Source: Woeseiaceae bacterium (GTDB lineage: Bacteria > Pseudomonadota > Gammaproteobacteria > Steroidobacterales > Woeseiaceae). From it: a stretch of DNA of 64,000 bases. Below are positions 28,773 through 37,112 of this stretch, one piece after another (position 1 is the stretch's first letter; each line of letters begins with the position of its first letter). The notes under the pieces are model-generated. The model did no database searches. It saw nothing but the letters and a program-made list of their open reading frames with translations, and was not told where the DNA came from. The DNA lies in contig JAJFKU010000066.1 of NCBI GenBank assembly GCA_021773035.1, positions 62,001 through 126,000 of the forward strand, written 5' to 3'. The position numbers were made by a program, and so were the translations under genes.

Positions 28773-30449
28773 CTAGAACAGGCCTTCTATACGTCCCTCT
28801 TCGTTGACGCGGATCGCATTCGCTGCCGGAACCCTCGGCAGGCCTGGCATTGTCATGATCGCGCCGCAAACGACGACAACGAATTCCGCGCCAGCTGCAA
28901 GACGAATTTCCCGTATGGGCACGACGTGGCCCGAAGGCGCGCCGAGAAGATTCGGATCTGTCGAAAAACTGTATTGTGTCTTGGCCATGCAGATAGGGTA
29001 GCTGGAGTACCCTTCACGCTCGAACTTCGCAAACTCATCGCGAACCTTCTTGTCCGCAATAATGTCGTCTGCGCCGTAGATTTCCCGAGCGATCGTTGCG
29101 GCCTTGTCCCACAGAGAAAGATCGTCGTTATACAAGGTTCGGAACTGCGCGGCGCCGCTGTCACAAAGTTCGACGATGTGTTCAGCCATCGCGGTCGTAC
29201 CTTTGCCACCGTCCGCCCAATGCGTGCACTTGATCGCCTGGACTCCGTATTTTGTGCAGAACTCCTGCACAACCTGAACTTCGGCATCGGTATCTGCGGT
29301 GAAATGGTTGATGGCTACCGCAACGGGAACACCGAACTTGCCCAGATTCCTCATATGGCGCTCCAGGTTCTTACAACCGTCGCGCAGAGCATCCAGGTTT
29401 TCGCTACCGAGTTCGTCTTTCGCAACACCACCCTGCATCTTCAGAGCCTTGATAGTCGCAACAAGCACGACGGCATCCGGTGACAGACCGGCTTTACGAC
29501 ACTTGATATTGAAGAACTTCTCGGCACCGAGATCAGCACCGAATCCCGCTTCCGTGACGACATAGTCGGCCAGCTTCATCGCTGTACGGGTCGCAATAAC
29601 CGAGTTACAACCGTGTGCGATATTCGCGAACGGGCCGCCGTGCATGAAGGCCGGGTTGTTTTCCATTGTCTGCACCAGGTTTGGCTGAAACGCATCGCGT
29701 AGCAGTGCGGTCATCGCGCCCTGTGCATTCAACTCACGAACGGTTACCGGCTCGTTTTCCCGCGTGTATCCGAGAACGATATTGCCGAGCCGTTTTTCCA
29801 GATCCTGAAGATCCGTTGCCAGGCAGAAAATCGCCATGACTTCCGACGCCACCGTAATGTCGAAACCGGCCTCACGCACTACGCCGTTGTGATAGCCGCC
29901 GAGGCCGGAAGTCACGGTACGCAGGGCCCTGTCATTCATATCGACGACACGCCGCCAGCTAACCCGCCGCGGGTCAATATTGAGCTGATTCTCCCAATGC
30001 ATGTGGTTGTCGATGAGTGCCGCCAGCAGGTTGTTGGCAGCGCCGATCGCGTGAAAATCACCCGTGAAATGCAGGTTGATATCGGTCATCGGCACGACCT
30101 GCGCGTAACCGCCACCAGCGGCACCGCCCTTCATACCAAAACACGGCCCAAGGCTGGGTTCCCGGAGACACATAACCGCTTTCTTGCCGAGGAGATTCAG
30201 ACCATCGCCCAAACCAACCGTCGTCGTCGTTTTGCCCTCTCCTGCCGGTGTCGGCGAAACCGCGGTAACGAGGATCAGCTTGCCGTCCTTCGCCTTACCG
30301 TTTGCGTTGATGAAATCGGCACTGATTTTGGCCTTGTCGTGGCCGTACGGTATCAGTGCATCGCTCGGGATGTTGAGCTTCTCTGCTATTTCCTGGATCG
30401 GACGGACATTCGCCGCCTGCGCGATCTCGATATCACTCTTCACTGCCAC
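28773..30449 (-). CDS. fhs: Formate-tetrahydrofolate ligase
   Basis: This enzyme makes 10-formyl-tetrahydrofolate from formate, ATP and tetrahydrofolate. The 558 residues match the family. The P-loop region [19 protein letters not shown] is near residue 68, and [21 protein letters not shown] near residue 98 is characteristic (the latter lies within the folate and ATP site). It is monocistronic here and diverges from fic, with the repeat array between them. Confidence 0.96.
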   Translation of the reverse strand: MAVKSDIEIAQAANVRPIQEIAEKLNIPSDALIPYGHDKAKISADFINANGKAKDGKLILVTAVSPTPAGEGKTTTTVGLGDGLNLLGKKAVMCLREPSLGPCFGMKGGAAGGGYAQVVPMTDINLHFTGDFHAIGAANNLLAALIDNHMHWENQLNIDPRRVSWRRVVDMNDRALRTVTSGLGGYHNGVVREAGFDITVASEVMAIFCLATDLQDLEKRLGNIVLGYTRENEPVTVRELNAQGAMTALLRDAFQPNLVQTMENNPAFMHGGPFANIAHGCNSVIATRTAMKLADYVVTEAGFGADLGAEKFFNIKCRKAGLSPDAVVLVATIKALKMQGGVAKDELGSENLDALRDGCKNLERHMRNLGKFGVPVAVAINHFTADTDAEVQVVQEFCTKYGVQAIKCTHWADGGKGTTAMAEHIVELCDSGAAQFRTLYNDDLSLWDKAATIAREIYGADDIIADKKVRDEFAKFEREGYSSYPICMAKTQYSFSTDPNLLGAPSGHVVPIREIRLAAGAEFVVVVCGAIMTMPGLPRVPAANAIRVNEEGRIEGLF

Positions 30450-30650
30450 GACATACCCTCTCTACCAGCGGAATTGGCAGCGAATTCTATAGCAAACCGC
30501 TCGCAAAGGGGCGCGGACGACGCGCTGAACGGCGCTGCCGACAGCAGGCATCGCCTGCGCAGCACAACGGACAGCGTTTGCTTCGAGTGGGTTGCCGGCT
30601 GCGGTTACATATGGTGAACCATCGACGACAGCGATGCGGACGATTGCGCT
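30450..30650. other. fhs-fic intergenic region outside the array
   Basis: This stretch between the fhs start and the repeat array holds no open frame I would accept and no clear terminator or RNA. It presumably contains the fhs promoter and leader, but no convincing -35/-10 pair was read. Confidence 0.5.
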
Positions 30651-30860
30651 TGTCGAAAAAGACCCATTTTCTCGACATATGTCACAAATGCGTTGATGCG
30701 ATCGACATATACTCTGAATCTGTCGATTTTCTTCGCGTTTATCGACATATCGGCGGAACAGGTCGACCGGATCGACATGTTTGATGAATATGTCGAAATT
30801 TTCTGCTTTTATCGACATATTGGCCGAACGTGTCGACGGAATCGACATCGTGCCAAGGCT
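30651..30860 (+). repeat. Three 70-bp tandem units with phased TCGACATAT half-sites
   Basis: The segment between fhs and fic divides into three degenerate 70-bp units starting at 30651, 30721 and 30791. Each opens with TGTCGA and has TCGACA half-sites beginning 21 and 51 bases into the unit. Counting the matches to ATCGACATAT, they start at 30671, 30701, 30741, 30771, 30811 and 30841, giving gaps of 30, 40, 30, 40 and 30 bp. Reverse copies (TGTCGA) begin at 30651, 30721, 30791 and 30831. All spacings are near multiples of the helical turn, and A/T tracts precede the second site. The array ends 17 bp before the fic start codon, so it looks like an operator cluster. Confidence 0.85.
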
Positions 30861-30877
30861 CTCAGGAAGGACAATAA

Positions 30878-32032
30878 GTGACTGATTTTAATCCAGAAAA
30901 ACCCTACAATAGCCTGCCATCGCTGCCGCCGCCCGGCGCTCAGATTGAAACCACCGAGATTCTCAAACGGTGCATCGAATCGCGGGTCGCACTGGCGGAG
31001 CTCAAACAGGCCGCCGAGCTGATTCCGAATTCAGCCGTCCTCGTCAATGCCCTGCCCCTGCTTGAAGCGCGCGCCAGCTCCGAAATCGAAAATATCGTCA
31101 CCACGACCGACAAGCTGTTCGAGTTCGCCGATATCGCCGAGGATCGCGCTGACGCGGCAACCAAAGAGGCCCTGCGTTACCGAACAGCACTTTACGAAGG
31201 CACGAAGATGGTGCAGCGGCGCATGCTGTCGACCGACATGGCGATACAGATATGCAGTACTATCAAAGGTTTAGAACTGGATATCCGCGCAGAACCCGGT
31301 ACAACGCTGAAAAACCGGCTGTCGGGCGAAACCATTTACACACCGCCGGTCGGCCAACAACTGTTGATCGACAAACTCGACAACTGGTCAGACTTCATGC
31401 ATCGCAATACTGACATCGACCCGCTGGTCAGGATGGCAGTGCAGCACTATCAGTTCGAAGCCATTCATCCTTTTGCCGATGGCAACGGCCGGACCGGGCG
31501 TATCCTGAACATTCTGTTCCTGGTTGAACATGGCCTGCTCGATTCACCGATTCTGTACCTCAGTCGTTACATCATCCAGAACAAGGCCGCCTACTACCGC
31601 CTGCTGCAGAAAGTCACCCAGAACGAGGAATGGGCTCCCTGGATAATATTCATTCTCGACGGTGTCGAAGAGACCTGTACCTGGACCACGGACAAGATTA
31701 AGTCGATACGGGAACTCATGCAGCACACGGGGCAGTTCGTGCAGAAACGACTGCCGAAAATCTATTCCTGGGAACTTGTCGAGCTGTTGTTCAAACAGCC
31801 TTACTGTCGCATCGGCAACCTCGTCGAAACCGGTATAGCGAAGCGACAAACCGCCTCCGTCTATCTCAAGCAGCTCTGTGAACTGGGCGTTCTCAAGGAG
31901 GTGAAATCCGGGCGCGAAAACATATTTGTCCACCCGAAATACATCGAGCTACTCAGCGGCGAAGAAAACGTCTGGGTCTACTATGCAGGCGTCGAGACCG
32001 AAAACGCCAACTCTCCTGACCTGGGCAGCTAA
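30878..32032 (+). CDS. Fic-domain AMP-transferase, class II, with C-terminal winged helix
   Basis: The GTG start has GGAAGGA nearby and gives 384 residues. The Fic motif HPFADGNGRTGR lies at residues 197-208, intact for AMPylation (or related nucleotide transfer) of protein targets. An inhibitory helix motif S-x-x-x-E-N is present at residues 67-72 (SSEIEN), the N-terminal arrangement of class II Fic proteins, in which the helix obstructs the active site. After residue 280 the protein appears to have a winged-helix-like region (LVELLFKQPYCRIGNLVETG and TASVYLKQLCELGVLKEV). It could therefore bind DNA, perhaps the array just upstream. The target proteins are unknown. Confidence 0.9.
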   Translation: MTDFNPEKPYNSLPSLPPPGAQIETTEILKRCIESRVALAELKQAAELIPNSAVLVNALPLLEARASSEIENIVTTTDKLFEFADIAEDRADAATKEALRYRTALYEGTKMVQRRMLSTDMAIQICSTIKGLELDIRAEPGTTLKNRLSGETIYTPPVGQQLLIDKLDNWSDFMHRNTDIDPLVRMAVQHYQFEAIHPFADGNGRTGRILNILFLVEHGLLDSPILYLSRYIIQNKAAYYRLLQKVTQNEEWAPWIIFILDGVEETCTWTTDKIKSIRELMQHTGQFVQKRLPKIYSWELVELLFKQPYCRIGNLVETGIAKRQTASVYLKQLCELGVLKEVKSGRENIFVHPKYIELLSGEENVWVYYAGVETENANSPDLGS

Positions 32033-32100
32033 CTACCGAACATTGCCATCGCCGCGGATTAAATCATAGAATCTCCCAACCACGCGACGGGAGCCAGCAC

Positions 32101-32949
32101 TTGAGCACTAGCAAAGATCGGCTGTTTCAGTTCTTCAAGTATGCCGTCTACGCGCTGCTATGCTTCAATATCTACGTATTCTGGCGCGAGGAAGCGCTCG
32201 CAGCGCAGCTGCAGTTTCCGGACGGCGTCGGCACTGCCCAGATCATCGCTTCGTATGCGGCAACGATCGACACGGCCGCGTGGGTCATCCTGTTGCTGAT
32301 GTTCGAACTCGAGACCTACGTCCTCGAGGACCACCACTACAGCCCCACGGTCACCTGGTCACTGCAGGGAGTGCGGCTGCTCTGCTACGGATTTATCATC
32401 TACGCCTTCTACGGCTACGTCACAAAGCTCTTCTTCATTTACGAGGCCTCACATCTGGTCGGAGTCAGCAGTCTCTGTACGCTGGTCGCCGACGGCTGGT
32501 CGTATGCCATCGATCTCGACGAATACACTCAGCTGACCGCCGCTAACTGTCACACGTTTTCCGACGCCGCTTCCTACCTGCGTTTTGAAGCAATGCCCGC
32601 AGTCGTCGACGCGACGGGGCTGCGCGATATCCGCTATCTCGCCTGGGTCGATGTCATTAACGCAGCCGTCTGGCTGCTGATCGTGCTGGTACTCGAATTC
32701 GACGTCTGGCTGCAGGAACGAAATCGCTTCGAGGGTCACGCGCTCCGAGCGAGCCGTGCGATCAAGTGGATTCTGTACCCGATCCTTCTGCTGGCCGCAG
32801 TTTATTGGGGTATCAAAGGCGACTTCGTCGATTTCTGGGACGCCTTCCTGTGGATCGTCGCCTTCGTGTTCATCGAACGCAACGTCTTCGAGTGGCGCGA
32901 GGAGAGCCGTGAATCCGCCGGCGACCGGCCGCTGACAGCAGAGTCGTGA
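32101..32949 (+). CDS. Polytopic membrane protein of unknown function
   Basis: The 282-residue protein starts with TTG, preceded by GGGAG with a seven-base gap. It has about six predicted membrane helices (for example YAVYALLCFNIYVFW, AAWVILLLMFELETYVL, LLCYGFIIYAFYGYVTKLFFI, INAAVWLLIVLVLEFDVWL and ILYPILLLAAVYWGIKG). I do not recognise a named family. It follows fic by 68 bp on the same strand. Confidence 0.65.
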   Translation: MSTSKDRLFQFFKYAVYALLCFNIYVFWREEALAAQLQFPDGVGTAQIIASYAATIDTAAWVILLLMFELETYVLEDHHYSPTVTWSLQGVRLLCYGFIIYAFYGYVTKLFFIYEASHLVGVSSLCTLVADGWSYAIDLDEYTQLTAANCHTFSDAASYLRFEAMPAVVDATGLRDIRYLAWVDVINAAVWLLIVLVLEFDVWLQERNRFEGHALRASRAIKWILYPILLLAAVYWGIKGDFVDFWDAFLWIVAFVFIERNVFEWREESRESAGDRPLTAES

Positions 32950-33060
32950 AAAGGTCATCAAAGGATCAGGCAACGGTCATGTAACCGCCCGCCCGTTCGC
33001 GCAGCATTCGTCTCACCAAATCACGGCGAGACTGTAATAATGACCTGCGACGAACAACAT

Positions 33061-33147
33061 ATGGATATGGACCCTTCGATCATCATCCTGGGGCTCGGCT
33101 ATGCCACTTCGCTGCTGCTGCTCATTGCCTGGGTGGCGATGCTCTAG
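33061..33147 (+). CDS. Possible 28-residue single-span membrane peptide
   Basis: The short frame reads MDMDPSIIILGLGYATSLLL followed by LIAWVAML, one hydrophobic helix with an acidic N-terminus. Such peptides are plausible small membrane proteins. The ribosome binding site is weak, so support rests mainly on the reading frame and its composition. Confidence 0.3.
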   Translation: MDMDPSIIILGLGYATSLLLLIAWVAML

Positions 33148-33258
33148 ACCGGTGCCCCGCCGCCGCAATCGCCGAAAATGAGACATTTGTTCCAGACCGG
33201 GCACCGACCTGCCACTAAACTTGTGCTCTATGAATCGGCAGGTTTTGAGGATTCCGGT

Positions 33259-33981
33259 ATGAGTACTGTGTGGTGTGCGGACGAGACCTTTCTCGATGAG
33301 CTGATATTTCTCAGCGACTCCAACCTCGTAATTGATTCAGCGGACGATAGCAGTGCTGAAGAGATCAAAGCCGCGCTGCTCAGCGGCACGCCGGCAGCGA
33401 AGGTGTTGTCCAGCGATTCCGTCGATGTACCGCTGCTCGCCGTTGTTTCCATTGCGACCGACAGGAACGATGACGAGATCGAGGTCAAATACAGGTCGGG
33501 GAAGGAAATCGAGGAGACCACCCTGCAACTTTCTTCGCAGGAGGTTCGTGACGACGTCTACGAGGCGCTCAAAAGTCGCTTTGGGGACAAGCTGACCGAG
33601 ACCGAGGATGCCTACAGCGTGCCTCAGGCTGCCTACGGCTCGCTATTGTCCCTGACAGTATTTGGCCTGCTAACCTGGGCCGGCGCCGGCTTCGCAAAGC
33701 TCCTTCGCGCCGCGGAAGACTACGACATCAGCGCTGGTCGACAGGGATTGAAAGCACTGATCGCATGGGTGTTCGAATTCCTGGGGCCTGTCGGCGTCTA
33801 CATTATCGGCGGCATAATTTGTCTGCTGTGTGCGATGTCCCTGTATTCGCGCGTCACCCAACCGCAGATCATGCTGGTACTTCAGGAGGCGCCATACAAG
33901 AAGGCCTCAAAATTCGTATTGGGCCTGAAATACCTGGGACTCTTCGCCCTATGGGCTGTAGTTGCGAAAATTCTCTTCTGA
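33259..33981 (+). CDS. Hypothetical protein with C-terminal membrane helices
   Basis: The 240-residue protein begins at ATG 33259, with GAGG eight bases upstream, not at the longer frame start. The N-terminal 125 residues are acidic and soluble (residues 1-125). The C-terminal part has about three hydrophobic helices (YGSLLSLTVFGLLTWAGAGF, FLGPVGVYIIGGIICLLCAM, FVLGLKYLGLFALWAVVAKI). No family recognised. Confidence 0.6.
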   Translation: MSTVWCADETFLDELIFLSDSNLVIDSADDSSAEEIKAALLSGTPAAKVLSSDSVDVPLLAVVSIATDRNDDEIEVKYRSGKEIEETTLQLSSQEVRDDVYEALKSRFGDKLTETEDAYSVPQAAYGSLLSLTVFGLLTWAGAGFAKLLRAAEDYDISAGRQGLKALIAWVFEFLGPVGVYIIGGIICLLCAMSLYSRVTQPQIMLVLQEAPYKKASKFVLGLKYLGLFALWAVVAKILF

Positions 33982-33993
33982 GCAGCCCCGCCG

Positions 33994-34407
33994 CTATTGC
34001 TCGCCCGGTAGTTCGATAGCGTTGTCCGAAGCCGCCCGCTCGAGCAGTTGCGGATCATTGTCCTGGACCTTCAGCGACGTCAGTGCCAACTCAGAATTCA
34101 GCGCCATCAGGTAGGGGTACCAGGGACTTCCATCACCGCGGCGGTAATACCCGGAAACTGCCCAGCCATCGCCTTCCCGGTAAACGTAAGCCTTGCCGAC
34201 CTTGCGATTCGCGGCCAGCGGATCGACAATTTCCAGGGAGTCGCTGGCGGTCACAGCCCTGAGAATCTCACGGGATGCCTGCACAACCTGCTCCTGCAAC
34301 TCCCTTTCGATCCGGCCATCCGGATTTGTGATCCACTGGTAGGAAAGGGCTGCAACAAGCAGCCCGACAAACACCGCAAATACTGTCCGCCCAACGCGAT
34401 GATTCAT
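33994..34407 (-). CDS. Hypothetical membrane-anchored protein after queE
   Basis: This 137-residue protein has one N-terminal membrane anchor (VFAVFVGLLVAALSYQWI) and a periplasmic C-terminal domain without recognisable motifs. It starts two bases after the queE stop, so it is probably cotranscribed. There is no evidence that it takes part in queuosine synthesis. Confidence 0.65.
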   Translation of the reverse strand: MNHRVGRTVFAVFVGLLVAALSYQWITNPDGRIERELQEQVVQASREILRAVTASDSLEIVDPLAANRKVGKAYVYREGDGWAVSGYYRRGDGSPWYPYLMALNSELALTSLKVQDNDPQLLERAASDNAIELPGEQ

Positions 34408-34409
34408 GC

Positions 34410-35054
34410 TCAGTCGATCCCCAGGTATTTATGCGTTTGCAGGCTCAGCTTCCAGCGCGGGTTCTGCAGGCAATAGGCGACCGCCAGCTCGGTGTTTTGC
34501 TCTCTGGCGGGATCGTCCAGCGGTTGCAGGAAAAAGTGCTGAAACGAGAGTTTCTCAAACTCGCCTGGCTGTGCACTCGCTTCGAGCTGCGGATACACCA
34601 GCTTCAACTCATCGCCGCTGGTCTGAACCACCTGAGCGCTTCCTTTCGGACTGATACAAAGCCAATCTATGCCCGCCGGCGCCGTAATCGTACCGTTGCT
34701 TTCAACGCCAATTTCGAACCCTCTGGCATGCATGGCCTCAACGGCAGCGTCGTCGAGTTGCAGCAAAGGCTCTCCGCCGGTGCAGACAACGTAAGGCTTC
34801 ACACCCGGCATTGCCGTCGCCCACGCATCGGCAACCGCTGCCGCCAATGCGTCCGCGGTCTCGAATTTGCCGCCACCTGGACCGTCAACGCCAACGAATT
34901 GCGTATCGCAGAATCGACAGACCGCCTGCGCACGGTGCTCTTCGCGCCCGGACCACAGATTACAGCCGGCGAAGCGCAGAAAAACCGCCGGCCGGCCAGT
35001 CTGTGCACCCTCGCCTTGCAACGTGTAGTAAATTTCCTTGACCGAATACGTCAT
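34410..35054 (-). CDS. queE: 7-carboxy-7-deazaguanine synthase QueE
   Basis: QueE is a radical-SAM enzyme that makes 7-carboxy-7-deazaguanine on the path to queuosine. From the ATG at 35054 (214 residues; the longer frame start is not supported) the protein begins MTYSVKEIYYTLQGEGAQTG. The [4Fe-4S] cysteines lie in CNLWSGREEHRAQAVCRFC, the C-x14-C-x2-C spacing also found in E. coli-type QueE. It overlaps queC by 4 bases. It acts directly on the product of QueD, which is not in this window. Confidence 0.92.
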   Translation of the reverse strand: MTYSVKEIYYTLQGEGAQTGRPAVFLRFAGCNLWSGREEHRAQAVCRFCDTQFVGVDGPGGGKFETADALAAAVADAWATAMPGVKPYVVCTGGEPLLQLDDAAVEAMHARGFEIGVESNGTITAPAGIDWLCISPKGSAQVVQTSGDELKLVYPQLEASAQPGEFEKLSFQHFFLQPLDDPAREQNTELAVAYCLQNPRWKLSLQTHKYLGID

Positions 35055-35719
35055 GGTCGGGATGTTAACGGATCTTCGATACCGGCGGCCGCAAAACCTT
35101 TGGCGCGCAGAACGCAAGCCGGGCAGCTGCCACATGGAGGGCGTTGGCCGTTGTAGCAGGTATGCGTCATCGCCATCGCCGGTAGTGCACCCAACGCTTG
35201 CGCCAACTCCACCGTTGCCTGTTTCGAGCGCCGCATCAGTGGCGTGTGAATTCGTAGCTCGACCTCCATACCCAGGCAGAGCGTCTTCTGCAGCGAGCTT
35301 ATCGTCGTTTCGCGGCAGTCAGGGTAGCCGCTGTAATCGGTTTCGGCGACACCTGTGACGAGATCGGTGATGCCATGTCGATAGGCATAGGCGGCGGCGA
35401 AGGTCAGAAAAATCAGGTTGCGACCGGGTACGAACGTGTTCGGTAACCCGGTCTCGGCAGTGGGCTGTTCCTGAACTTCGATATCGTCGGTCAACGCGTC
35501 GCCACCCAGGGCTGCGAAAGTGTCGATCGGCAGCACTTCGTTCGCGACGCCGGCAAAGGCCGCCACCTCTTTGGCGCATGCCAGCTCAATACGATGGCGC
35601 TGACCGTAGTCGAAGGTCAGGCTCGAGACCTTGTCGACGCCGAAACGATCGATCGCCCAGTACAGACAGGTCGTCGAATCCTGGCCACCGGATAGCACGA
35701 CAAGCGCGCGACCGGTCAT
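35051..35719 (-). CDS. queC: 7-cyano-7-deazaguanine synthase QueC
   Basis: QueC converts the QueE product to preQ0 using ATP and ammonia. The pyrophosphatase-type ATP loop is SGGQDSTTCLYWA near the N-terminus. The C-terminal zinc cluster is CYNGQRPPCGSCPACVLRAKGF (positions about 190-211). The 222 residues match the family. It overlaps queE by 4 bases and the SDR gene upstream by 4 bases. Confidence 0.94.
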   Translation of the reverse strand: MTGRALVVLSGGQDSTTCLYWAIDRFGVDKVSSLTFDYGQRHRIELACAKEVAAFAGVANEVLPIDTFAALGGDALTDDIEVQEQPTAETGLPNTFVPGRNLIFLTFAAAYAYRHGITDLVTGVAETDYSGYPDCRETTISSLQKTLCLGMEVELRIHTPLMRRSKQATVELAQALGALPAMAMTHTCYNGQRPPCGSCPACVLRAKGFAAAGIEDPLTSRP

Positions 35720-36765
35720 CGTTTGAAATCCTCTTTATCGGGAATTTTCTGCTCCACCAGGTAGTCGCTGGTGAGTTCTTCTGAGACCTGCATCAGGCGC
35801 GCAGCCATCGAGCGATCGTACAGATGATGCTCACCACCGATCGTGACGGCATTACAATCTTCGAAAAAAGCGCCACTCGTCGCCCCGAGAGCTTCGGCGG
35901 TCGCCACGTAACAACTGGTCGCGGCGCCTTGCGGGATGGTCTTACCCGCCAGCGCGGCGACCAGCTTTAATCCGAATCGCTGCACCGCGTTCGCGTTTCT
36001 GTCGATGTCCGTATCGATAACCCCGGGGTGCAGCGCATTACTCGTAATTCGCGTGCCGCGCAGCAACTCGGACAGTCGCAGCGAAAACAGTGCATTGGCG
36101 AGTTTCGAATGCGCATAGGCGGGTAAATCGTCGTAGTCGTGCTGAAATCCCAGGTCGTCAAACAGAATGCCCCGTTCGGGCGCATCGGTATAAGCCCTGC
36201 GGCTCGATACCATAACGATCCGGGCCTGCTCTGCAATGAACAGTCTTTGCAGCACGCGATTGACGAGTACAAAATGGCCGAGGTGGTTAATCGCAAAGTG
36301 TTTTTCCACACCGTTGATCAAGCGGCGATCGTTAGCTCCGCCCAGATAGCCCGCGTTGCAGATCAGCATATCAATGGGCGTTCTCATCGCCAGGATCGTT
36401 TCGGCACAGGCCACAACCGAATCCAGGTCGCCAAGATCCAGCTGCACTGGCGATGTCACACCAACCACACCGCGACATGCGTCCTCCGCGCGCCTGATCG
36501 AGCGGCTACTGCCTACAACATACGCGCCGTGAGCAGCAAGGACGCGCATGGTTTCGAGGCCGATACCCGAGCTACAGCCGGTAACCACAGCAACCTTGCC
36601 GCTCAAGTCGATACCCGCCAACACCTCTTCGGCGCTCGAGTCTTCGTCAAAGCGGCTACGCGGGACGCCTGCGGTTGGCTCCAGACTGCGGCCACAGGCA
36701 ACGAGCTGGCTGGCGGTCAGGGCGGCGCCCGAGTAAGCGAGAAACCGCCGTCGATCAGGTTTCAT
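35716..36765 (-). CDS. SDR-family oxidoreductase with Tat/lipoprotein-type signal
   Basis: This 349-residue short-chain dehydrogenase resembles protochlorophyllide-reductase-like SDRs. The Rossmann motif is TGCSSGIG, the NAD(P) region continues with CNAGYLGG, and the catalytic site is YAHSK. The start is the ATG at 36765, eleven bases inside the zinc-ribbon gene. The N-terminus (MKPDRRRFLAYSGAALTASQ) carries a twin-arginine-type RRRFL and a downstream LVAC that looks like a lipobox. An exported SDR is unusual, since the cofactor is made in the cytoplasm; the Tat route would explain folded, cofactor-bound export. The gene runs into queC. Confidence 0.8.
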   Translation of the reverse strand: MKPDRRRFLAYSGAALTASQLVACGRSLEPTAGVPRSRFDEDSSAEEVLAGIDLSGKVAVVTGCSSGIGLETMRVLAAHGAYVVGSSRSIRRAEDACRGVVGVTSPVQLDLGDLDSVVACAETILAMRTPIDMLICNAGYLGGANDRRLINGVEKHFAINHLGHFVLVNRVLQRLFIAEQARIVMVSSRRAYTDAPERGILFDDLGFQHDYDDLPAYAHSKLANALFSLRLSELLRGTRITSNALHPGVIDTDIDRNANAVQRFGLKLVAALAGKTIPQGAATSCYVATAEALGATSGAFFEDCNAVTIGGEHHLYDRSMAARLMQVSEELTSDYLVEQKIPDKEDFKR

Positions 36766-37066
36766 CGGGGTCGCCGAACAGGGCATCCAAAGCGGATCGT
36801 GCAGCATCTGCTTCTGATTTTCGCTGCGTATCGAACGCGGCACTGCCAGGCACGAACCAGTCGCAATAGTTCGGCCGCTCCTTCTCGGTAACGTCCTCCG
36901 CACCGTCCTCGCGACACTGCCGTGGCACGTGTTTGTCGAAGTGAGTGCACATCTTGCAGACGTGCAGATCAACGCTGCACTGCGGACACTGATCGCGCCG
37001 CGACAGGGGCAGCGTCAGCTGCGCCAGCGACTCACCGCAACGAAAACAAACTAGCTCCTCAGACAA
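36755..37066 (-). CDS. Zinc-ribbon protein
   Basis: This small protein of 103 residues uses a TTG start at 37066, which has AGGAGG eight bases upstream and avoids overlap with the DUF885 gene. It holds at least eight cysteines, including CFRCGESL, CPQCSVDLHVCKMC and later single cysteines, so it probably binds one or two zinc ions. The C-terminus is a charged helix. No named family is recognised. It is the first gene of the SDR-queC-queE operon. Confidence 0.65.
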   Translation of the reverse strand: MSEELVCFRCGESLAQLTLPLSRRDQCPQCSVDLHVCKMCTHFDKHVPRQCREDGAEDVTEKERPNYCDWFVPGSAAFDTQRKSEADAARSALDALFGDPDET

Positions 37067-37112
37067 CCGGCTCCCCTCCTTGAGGTATAGGAAGCCGGAG
37101 TATAACGCCTTG

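Noticed and set aside
30651-30860. CRISPR array
   Set aside because: The repeated elements are 6-10 bp half-sites in degenerate 70-bp units, with no constant repeat, no unique spacers and no cas genes.
30462-30881. Short open frames on both strands across the 70-bp array
   Set aside because: They follow the repeats, end at the array, and have no ribosome site or recognisable product.
35716-36972. Longer N-terminal extension of the SDR
   Set aside because: The extra 69 codons run antiparallel in frame over the zinc-ribbon gene and the ATG at 36765 gives a coherent signal sequence.
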